From: Bacteroidota bacterium
Lineage (GTDB): Bacteria; Bacteroidota; Bacteroidia; Bacteroidales; Paludibacteraceae
DNA length: 64,000 nt
Direction: 5' to 3'
Assembly (NCBI GenBank): GCA_017860295.1
Contig: JAFNAS010000019.1
Coordinates: 1 to 64,000, forward strand
A program made the translations under genes and the position numbers. Below are positions 57,050 to 64,000 of this stretch, piece by piece; position 1 is the first letter of the stretch, and every line of letters starts with the position of its first letter. The notes under the pieces were generated by a model. The model was not told where the DNA came from and made no database searches. It worked only from the letters and a program-made list of their open reading frames with translations.

Positions 57050-57106
57050 GAGTCTCTTAAATGTCTTTTTAACCCCTGAAGAAGAGGCTAAAAAGACGTT
57101 TGAGTC
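57050..57106 (-). promoter_or_regulatory. Long intercistronic stem-loop between anfH and nifI1
   Basis: AAATGTCTTTTTA (57059-57071) and TAAAAAGACGTTT (57089-57101) pair over 13 bp (one G-U), with an inner CCT/AGG closing a GAAGAAG loop. No U-run follows in the direction of transcription. It is likely an RNA processing or stability element in the 360-base gap (56996-57355), whose remainder shows no gene. A small CATCC/GGATG hairpin lies just after the anfH stop. Confidence 0.6.
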
Positions 57107-57355
57107 CGTCAAAAATGAAGTAGAAGAGTTACCCGTATGAGTGATGGCAAAAGTTCACAGCGTTTCGTTGCGGATAACCGATTTCGGATCATTTTCCCGG
57201 AAGCAGATACTATTGAAATAAAGGTTAATAATTGGCACGAACGAAGTGTGCAATGTGCCGGATAGTAGCAATCTTTGTATCCGAAGATTCAAAAGAGGGC
57301 TTTTTGCAATCTGTTATCAACTCAAATGGATAGAGAACATCCTGAACCGGATGAA

Positions 57356-58192
<837 letters not shown>

Positions 58193-58257
58193 TTAGATGA
58201 ATAAATAAAATTGAACTATATTCTGAAACACAATCGTTGTTCATTTTAGTTTATATA

Positions 58258-58273
58258 GACAAGGAGCGTGCCA
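58258..58273 (-). promoter_or_regulatory. anfH: Sigma-54-like promoter upstream of anfH
   Basis: On the minus strand TGGCACG (complement of 58267-58273), four bases, then TTGTC resembles the -24/-12 consensus TGGCACG-N4-TTGCW; the -12 C is replaced by T. It lies about 78 bases before the anfH ATG, and a NifA gene is in the same cluster. Confidence 0.5.
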
Positions 58274-58819
58274 CAAGGTATAAAGCCGTTGATTGTACTG
58301 ACCGGAAGCGAAGCGTCGTCGTGATGTAATTATCTAACAATCACTGAATATTGAAGTGATAAAAAATATGGAAAATAAATTCAGAGCGACTCGGCTTGAT
58401 GGAAATTCGTTCCTGGAAGGTGAACCAAAGGGAACATAATACCGATATTTTGTTCGTTTTCGAACACCTGTGGTATCCGGTTAAAACTGGTAAGTGAACA
58501 GTAAAATAGTATCCCGATAATATTGTCTTACAGGTATGGCTTTCGATATCGGAATAGTTCGTTGTGCAAATCTCTTTCACCTATTCTGATGATAAACGGG
58601 CTGCAATATCGCTATTATTGGGGATTGCCGGCGGCATCCGGTACCGATACCTTTGCACTGTCAATTCATTAGTTCTGATTTGCCCTGAATAATTTTTGAA
58701 TGATGTTAGTGATGATGTGAGTCCTCCTTTATGGCATGTTTCCTTTCGGGAATACATGTCATACTGGAAAGGAGGATCTCCGCGAAACAAATTACAAACC
58801 GAATTTTACAACCGACAAT
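58274..58819. promoter_or_regulatory. Divergent control region between anfH and flavodoxin
   Basis: At 58321-58343 GTGAT...ATCAC encloses TGT-N9-ACA (58325-58339), close to the NifA upstream site TGT-N10-ACA and about 55 bases upstream of the sigma-54-like element. Plus-strand promoter elements for the flavodoxin are not clear. Short frames here show no gene features. Confidence 0.35.
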
Positions 58820-59329
58820 ATGAAAAAAATAGCACTTATTTACGGAAGCACTACCGACAATACAAAATGGATAGCCGAACGGATTGCTGCGAAATTATCG
58901 GCATACGAAGTGGATCTGATCGATGTGGCAAGGCTCAAGGCCGAACAGTTGGCGCAATATTACAATCTTATTCTGGGAACCTCTACCTGGGGCGCGGGCG
59001 ATATTCAGAACGATTGGGAGAGCTTTCTGCCCAAACTGAAAGACGTCAATTTGAGTGGAAAGGTGGTGGCACTGTTCGGATTGGGCGACTCTTACTCTTA
59101 TGCCGATACCTTTGTGGACGGAATGGCGCAACTCTACGAAGCGGTCAAAGACAGAGGTTGCACCGTTGTGGGGGCCGTCTCTCCCGACGGTTACGTACAT
59201 GCGTCGTCCAACGCTGTGGTAGACGGAAATTTTGTGGGACTTCCGCTCGATCAGGATAACGAAAGCGACCGCACTGATGCACGAATCGATGGTTGGCTTT
59301 CCGAAATCGAATCGTTGTTTATCGGTTAA
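58820..59329 (+). CDS. Flavodoxin (NifF-like)
   Basis: ATG 58820 (MKKIALIYGSTTDNTKWIAE) gives 169 residues. The FMN phosphate loop is YGSTTDNT (8-15); the flavin-flanking aromatics are in GTSTWGAGD and GLGDSYSYADTF. It is a long-chain flavodoxin of NifF type. Being divergent from anfH, it is a good candidate for the electron donor to AnfH, though it could instead replace ferredoxin under iron limitation. Confidence 0.9.
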   Translation: MKKIALIYGSTTDNTKWIAERIAAKLSAYEVDLIDVARLKAEQLAQYYNLILGTSTWGAGDIQNDWESFLPKLKDVNLSGKVVALFGLGDSYSYADTFVDGMAQLYEAVKDRGCTVVGAVSPDGYVHASSNAVVDGNFVGLPLDQDNESDRTDARIDGWLSEIESLFIG

Positions 59330-59340
59330 AATCGTTTGCT

Positions 59341-59685
59341 ATGACAGTTCTGATGCATCATATCTACGAATATAAAAAGGGGTTGCGCAATCTAGTGCTA
59401 CACACCATGAATGCTGCCGACAGAGTACAGGCCGAACGGCGGTTGCAACACCAGCATATCGACTACCTGATATGCCCCGTGAGCGAGACCAAAATCAATA
59501 TTTTTTTCGGTGCGGAAGCTTGTGTGGCGGTTGTCCGTCATTTCGGCGATAAAAAACTCAATCGGTTTACGCCCGAAGAGGATTTTATACTGGGCATTAT
59601 GCTCGGTTACGACCGGGTAAGGCAATGCAACCGTTATCTGCAACGACGGCAGGATGCCGGATACGACTTACAGGCAGTGTCGTAA
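59341..59685 (+). CDS. DUF2023-family protein
   Basis: ATG 59341 (MTVLMHHIYEYKKGLRNLVL) gives 114 residues with FFGAEACVAVVRHFGDKKLN and FTPEEDFILGIMLGYDR, matching DUF2023, a family found next to flavodoxin genes. It starts 11 bases after the flavodoxin stop, so the two form an operon. Function is unknown; a flavodoxin partner or maturation role is likely. Confidence 0.85.
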   Translation: MTVLMHHIYEYKKGLRNLVLHTMNAADRVQAERRLQHQHIDYLICPVSETKINIFFGAEACVAVVRHFGDKKLNRFTPEEDFILGIMLGYDRVRQCNRYLQRRQDAGYDLQAVS

Positions 59686-60042
59686 GTCCCGTTTTTTCAG
59701 CAATCCTTTTGCGCTTCGCTACGAAAGAAAATCGTTTGTTTTTTATCGGTACCTTTTCGGAAACCGCAAGTTTCCCGGAACACAGACCTCATTCCGATCG
59801 CATTGCGCCTTCGTGCGTTTTGCCTATCGGTAGTATTTGCCGACAACAAAGGATGCATCTCATTCTTCGTGCTGTTTTGTGCAGTCTGTTCCCAACAGTT
59901 CAGGGGGCAGCATCACCCGCTATTATGTCAAATTATTAATTACCTATATGTTATGAAACGAGCATGATTCGTAAACTCTCAAACACGGATGGAAACTTAT
60001 CATGCGAGTTCTATCCGACAACTATCTAAAAATTATTTACGG
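59686..60042. other. Gap upstream of the TonB-dependent receptor
   Basis: No gene is supported. The plus frame from 59989 runs into the receptor gene but its first 18 codons lack a signal peptide character. I see no clear Fur-like or sigma-54 site. Confidence 0.4.
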
Positions 60043-62445
60043 ATGAAACAAAATTTTCTTTTCTTACGTCTGTTTACTGCGGTTCTCCTTTTGTGGAGTG
60101 TTACGGTTGTATTGCAGGCGCAACAAAAACAATCGATAGTCAGTGGCCGCATTTTTACCTCCGACGGTAAGCCTGCGCCCGGCGTCAATATCCTTATCGA
60201 AGAGCTGAAGAGGGGTGGGGAGTCCAACCGGCAGGGTACGTATGCACTTGCCAACGTACCGGCAGGGCATTACACGCTTGCTTTTTCGTTTATAGGTCTG
60301 CAAACCATCAAAGTCACTGTCGATGTTCGTGCAGGAGAGAATCTGCATCTGTCGGATGTGACGCTGTCGGAGAATGCGGAGAAATTGCAGGAGGTGGAGA
60401 TCGTTGCGCAACGATCCGATCGCTTTTCGCAGAAGTCGAGCGAGTCGGTTGCCAAGCTTCCGCTCAGCGATTTGGAAAATCCGCAGGTATACAATACCGT
60501 TACGAAAGCGGTGCTTAAAGAGCAGGTGGTTACCAATCTGAACAATGCGCTGAAAAATGCCACCGGCATCACACGTCTTTGGGAGAGTACCGGTCGTGGT
60601 GGCGACGGAGCCGAATATTACACCATGCGCGGCTTCTCTTTGCAGCCTACCATTGTCAATGGCGTGGCCAATATCAACAATGGAGCGCTCGATCCGGCCA
60701 ATGTAGAGAACATTGAAGTGATAAAAGGCCCTTCGGGAACGCTCTACGGAGGCAACCTTATCTACTACGGCGGGTTGATTAATATCAACACCAAGAGACC
60801 ATACGATACGTTTGGCGGCGAATTGGGATATATTACAGGTAGTTACGGTTTACAACGCATGACAGCCGATTTCAATACGCCTCTGAGTCCGAAAGCTTCG
60901 TTGCGTTTGAATGCAGCTTACCATTACGAGAACTCTTTTCAGGATGCCGGGTTTACCAAATCGATCTTTATCGCACCGAGTTTCAAGTTCAAAGCCTCCG
61001 ATCGTCTCACCTTCCTTATCAATGCCGAATACAAATCGGGTGAGAGCGCCAATGCTCCCATGTTGTTCCTGAGCCGGTACAGTAAGCTTTCATTCTCGAA
61101 CCTCGATCTCTTTGCTGCAAATTATAAGAAGTCTTACACCAGCAATGCGCTCACCATTCAAAACCCTACTTTCGGAATGCAGGCGCAGGCGCTCTATAAA
61201 ATAGGCAATGGTTGGAGTTCGCAAACTATTTTGTCGTCGGGCAATACCAAAACCGACGGGTACTATCAATACCTTTGGGATCTGGCCAACGGCAGCAATT
61301 TCATTCGCTACATATCAAAAAGAAACGGACAAACCAACACACTGGACTTGCAACAGAACTTTATGGCCGACCATACGATCGGACAGTTCCGCAATCGTTT
61401 GGTAGTAGGTATCGATTATCTTCAGAAAGAGATTCGGAGCAATAGCACCGGATGGGTCTCCGATGGTGTTGTCTCTTTGTCCGGTCAAACCGACACCGGA
61501 ACGCTTACCACCCAGGGTGTCGACGCTCTGCTTTCCGCTTCGCAGGAGGGTTTGTCCACTGCCACCACAAAGATTTGGAGCGGATACGTTTCCGATGTGT
61601 TCAACTTCACTCCGCAGCTTGCAGCCTTGGTAGGTTTGCGTGTCGACAACTTTCACGGAATTCCCGGATACAGTACCGAAGAGATTAAGAGTCAAACGAC
61701 ATGGTCGCATAAAGTAGGGCTGGTCTATCAACCCATCCTCGAAAAGCTATCGTTCTTTGCCAACTATATGAACGGTTTTCAAAACCTCGATCCGGTAGAG
61801 GTTTCGGATGTCGACGGCAGCAATACCACCCTCAAGATCCTGAAACCCGAAAAGGCCAATCAGTGGGAAATCGGCCTCAAGACCAATCTGCTGACCGATC
61901 GCATCGCTCTGACGGCAAGTTATTACAGTATTCTGGTCTCCAACAAGTCGATGACCGATCCCAACAATGTAAACAACACCGTGCAGGACGGTCAGGTAGA
62001 GAGCAAGGGAGTAGAGGTGAGCTTGGTTGCCAATCCTTTTGCCGGACTGAACCTTATTTCGGGCTACAGCCACAATTATAATAAGGTGACCAAAGATGCT
62101 GCCGACGGAGGATACCTTGGGCTGCGCACCGAAGAGGCAGGTCCTGCCGATCTGTTCAATCTGTGGATCAGTTACAAGCCTATGTTCGGAGCGTTGAAGG
62201 GTTGGGGCATCGGTTGCGGAGCCAATTATGCCGGCGAACACAAAACCCTGAATCGCTACACCACGGGAACCTTTACTTTACCCGCCTATACCGTCTTCAA
62301 TGCCCTGATTTCATACAGCGGCGACAATTATACCGTCAGTCTGAAAGGCGATAACATCGGCAATAAGTACTATTACAGTGGTTGGAGCACCGTAACACCG
62401 CAGAAGCTACGTACCATCTCCGTAGCCTTGAACTATAAATTCTAA
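60043..62445 (+). CDS. TonB-dependent siderophore-type receptor
   Basis: ATG 60043 (MKQNFLFLRLFTAVLLLWSV signal) gives 800 residues: a carboxypeptidase-like domain (~35-115; SGRIFTSDGKPAPGVNILIE), a plug domain with VEIVAQRSDRFSQKSSESVA and NVENIEVIKGPSGTLYGGNL, and a 22-strand barrel ending LRTISVALNYKF. It matches siderophore receptors, not SusC. It probably imports a ferric chelate with TonB. The iron-rich nitrogenase locus next door makes iron supply a sensible role. Confidence 0.9.
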   Translation: MKQNFLFLRLFTAVLLLWSVTVVLQAQQKQSIVSGRIFTSDGKPAPGVNILIEELKRGGESNRQGTYALANVPAGHYTLAFSFIGLQTIKVTVDVRAGENLHLSDVTLSENAEKLQEVEIVAQRSDRFSQKSSESVAKLPLSDLENPQVYNTVTKAVLKEQVVTNLNNALKNATGITRLWESTGRGGDGAEYYTMRGFSLQPTIVNGVANINNGALDPANVENIEVIKGPSGTLYGGNLIYYGGLININTKRPYDTFGGELGYITGSYGLQRMTADFNTPLSPKASLRLNAAYHYENSFQDAGFTKSIFIAPSFKFKASDRLTFLINAEYKSGESANAPMLFLSRYSKLSFSNLDLFAANYKKSYTSNALTIQNPTFGMQAQALYKIGNGWSSQTILSSGNTKTDGYYQYLWDLANGSNFIRYISKRNGQTNTLDLQQNFMADHTIGQFRNRLVVGIDYLQKEIRSNSTGWVSDGVVSLSGQTDTGTLTTQGVDALLSASQEGLSTATTKIWSGYVSDVFNFTPQLAALVGLRVDNFHGIPGYSTEEIKSQTTWSHKVGLVYQPILEKLSFFANYMNGFQNLDPVEVSDVDGSNTTLKILKPEKANQWEIGLKTNLLTDRIALTASYYSILVSNKSMTDPNNVNNTVQDGQVESKGVEVSLVANPFAGLNLISGYSHNYNKVTKDAADGGYLGLRTEEAGPADLFNLWISYKPMFGALKGWGIGCGANYAGEHKTLNRYTTGTFTLPAYTVFNALISYSGDNYTVSLKGDNIGNKYYYSGWSTVTPQKLRTISVALNYKF

Positions 62446-62455
62446 ACAAAAAAAG

Positions 62456-62496
62456 AACCGGCAAAGAGCTTCTTCCAAAAAGCATCTTTGCCGGTT
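62456..62496 (+). terminator. Terminator after the receptor gene
   Basis: AACCGGCAAAGA and TCTTTGCCGGTT form a perfect 12-bp stem beginning 11 bases after the stop codon, followed by a short T-rich stretch. Confidence 0.9.
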
Positions 62497-62674
62497 TATT
62501 GTTCTGTTCTCTTTCCGTTTATTGTGCCGCTTATCTGCCTGAACCGAAATATTCCATTATTATCAAGCTATGCGGAGGCTCTTTTGTATATCTGTCATTG
62601 TGTGATGCAGTCTATTTTCACTGTACCTCCGGTTCATAGTGTTACTGTTGTGTGCCGATTCTTATCTGTTGTTT

Positions 62675-63814
62675 TTAGTCCGTTAATAAATCATCTAACT
62701 GAGCAACCATTTTATCGATATCACTTGTCTTGATTGTCAAAGGTGGCATGAATCTCAGGGTATTGAGTTTGAATCCGATCACATTTCCCTTTTCAAACAG
62801 CGAATCGCTTAGCTGTTTTCCATCAAAACTCTCTTTCAATTCAAGTGCAAGCATCAGTCCGCAGGCTCTTACCTCTTTCACTTTATCCGTATGTTTATTC
62901 CATACCTGTTCGAGCTGTTCTTTAAAATAACGTCCGACAGTATCGGCTCTCGCAATTAACTCTTCCTCTTCGATGATTTTAATGACTTCAAGTCCGATGG
63001 CACAACCGAAAGGATCATTTTGATGCGATTGCGCATATCCGAACGGGGTTCGGTTGAAGCTTTCCGCTATATCCGAAGATACGGTGACTGCGCTGACCGG
63101 AAATCCGTTCCCCAACGCTTTGCCCGTTACAACGATGTCCGGTGTAATATTATACTGTTGAAATCCGAACCATTTTCCCAATCGTCCTATGCCTGTTGTC
63201 ACCTCTTCGGCTACAATCACGCATTTGTTCTTCTTTGCCTGGGCTGTCAGTTGTGTAATAAATTCGGAACCCGGAAATTGAACCATCTCAACCGAAGCAC
63301 CTCCCACTTCCAACACCAAAGCGGCTATTTCAGTATAATCAATATGCGCGATGTCGTTTAAATTGTTGAATGCAATGGTCATCAAACTGCCGTTGTCTTT
63401 TGATATCCGACCGAAACCATAGGAACTCAGGAATGAATTATCGATCTTCAGTATCTTCGTTCTACCTGTTAGGTGTCTTGATAAGGTTATTGCCATATTG
63501 ACGGCTTCAGAACCGGAACTCAAGAAGACACTCGAACCCTGCCGAAAACCGATTAATCGTTGTAGTTCCGCCGAAAGTTCTTCCGCATACCGGTTCCGAA
63601 AACGATAACCATGATGCACCGATTCCACAGCCTGTTTTGCAACCACTTTGGCTATTCTGTCGTTGCAATGTCCTATATTTGTACACCACACACCCGATTC
63701 AAAATCGATATACTTCTTCCCTTCGGAATCATATTGATAACAATCTTTCGATCGTACAATTACTTTCTCACTGGAAGAATAAAAAGGAATTATCCCGTCG
63801 TTCATTTGTTTCAT
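62675..63814 (-). CDS. Class III PLP-dependent aminotransferase
   Basis: The 379-residue protein has DFESGVWCTNIGH, LSSGSEAVNMAI and the PLP lysine in VVTGKALGNGFPV (~residue 235). In the motif that binds the PLP ring nitrogen, the usual DEVQTG reads EEVTTGIGRLG, a known variant in some class III enzymes but unusual. It is in the fold of acetylornithine, 4-aminobutyrate and related aminotransferases; the substrate is not predictable. It converges with the receptor gene. Confidence 0.85.
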   Translation of the reverse strand: MKQMNDGIIPFYSSSEKVIVRSKDCYQYDSEGKKYIDFESGVWCTNIGHCNDRIAKVVAKQAVESVHHGYRFRNRYAEELSAELQRLIGFRQGSSVFLSSGSEAVNMAITLSRHLTGRTKILKIDNSFLSSYGFGRISKDNGSLMTIAFNNLNDIAHIDYTEIAALVLEVGGASVEMVQFPGSEFITQLTAQAKKNKCVIVAEEVTTGIGRLGKWFGFQQYNITPDIVVTGKALGNGFPVSAVTVSSDIAESFNRTPFGYAQSHQNDPFGCAIGLEVIKIIEEEELIARADTVGRYFKEQLEQVWNKHTDKVKEVRACGLMLALELKESFDGKQLSDSLFEKGNVIGFKLNTLRFMPPLTIKTSDIDKMVAQLDDLLTD

Positions 63815-63868
63815 CTCTTTTTTATCTGATTTTGAGGATGGAAGTCTGGCGGATGGCTTGTCGCCATG

Positions 63869-64000
63869 CTACCGCTCTTTGGTCGGTAACGAAACGATTC
63901 TCTCGGACAACATTGTGGCAAAATCTGTTTTTTGATACAGTACATGATCCATCTCAGCCAAAACCCTACGTTCAATGTTTAGTTCTAAAAACCAATTGTT
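63869..64000 (-). CDS. 3' end of a minus-strand gene, cut by the window edge
   Basis: The last 43 codons read LELNIERRVLAEMDHVLYQK, then TDFATMLSERIVSLPTKER and a TAG at 63869-63871. I do not recognise the family. It is upstream of the aminotransferase on the same strand, with a 54-base gap, so both may be in one operon. Confidence 0.5.
   Translation of the reverse strand, partial: NNWFLELNIERRVLAEMDHVLYQKTDFATMLSERIVSLPTKER

Noticed and set aside
57226-57245. TGGCACG on the plus strand as a sigma-54 promoter
   Set aside because: No -12 element at the right spacing and no plus-strand gene downstream.

Overview
The window looks like chromosome of an anaerobic, free-living member of the Bacteroidales. 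The reasons are SusC/SusD-type glycan uptake with an ECF sigma/FecR pair, many small Bacteroidetes lipoproteins and outer-membrane barrels, TAnnTTTG-type promoter boxes, an oxygen-sensitive class III ribonucleotide reductase remnant and nitrogenase genes. A relative of Paludibacter or Dysgonomonas is possible, but genus cannot be fixed from the sequence alone.

Layout. (1) 1-1.2 kb: wreckage of the anaerobic ribonucleotide reductase locus, with a 5'-truncated nrdD and a stop-riddled nrdG separated by an 11-unit 21-bp tandem array. (2) 1.3-7 kb: a minus-strand group of small envelope/stress-type genes (YtxH-like, tiny membrane protein, two barrels, two lipoproteins, cupin, AraC regulator with a CxxC N-terminus), then a plus-strand Hc1-like basic protein. 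(3) 7.3-9.3 kb: HAD phosphatase, secreted SGNH hydrolase, thiamine-binding protein. (4) 9.4-28.1 kb: a polysaccharide utilisation locus: ECF sigma, FecR, SusC, SusD, an HGSNAT-like membrane acetyltransferase, GH89, GH28, two GH92 and a PafA-like phosphatase. The gene set suggests host-type or microbial glycans with alpha-GlcNAc and alpha-mannose. (5) 28.2-33 kb: sbcD-sbcC. (6) 33.1-41 kb: a visibly AT-rich island flanked by two related ~170-bp repeats. It holds a secreted esterase and a tight four-gene operon: double-GHKL ATPase/histidine-kinase hybrid, receiver protein without DNA-binding output, HNH nuclease and adenine DNA methyltransferase. A broken XRE regulator lies upstream. This is the best candidate for an undescribed (defence) system. 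(7) 41.2-44.6 kb: a regulatory-fold protein, a 20-unit 21-bp tandem array, a PepSY membrane protein and a small hypothetical.

(8) 44.9-59.7 kb: a compact iron-only nitrogenase locus, mostly on the minus strand. Transcription order is anfH, nifI1, nifI2, anfD, anfG, anfK, a HEPN-like gene, a PNPOx-family gene, an anfO-like gene, nifB, a solute-binding-protein-like gene, nifV, nifA. A divergent flavodoxin plus DUF2023 gene lies on the plus strand. The structural proteins match the Anf family (delta subunit AnfG present, AnfK-type N-terminus). No Mo-type nifDK or nifEN lies in the window. NifA plus sigma-54-like promoter motifs, and the nitrogen-sensing NifI pair between anfH and anfD, give transcriptional and post-translational control. 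(9) 60-64 kb: a TonB-dependent siderophore-type receptor, a class III aminotransferase and the 3' end of one more gene. The receptor and the PepSY protein bracket the nitrogenase locus and may serve its high iron demand.
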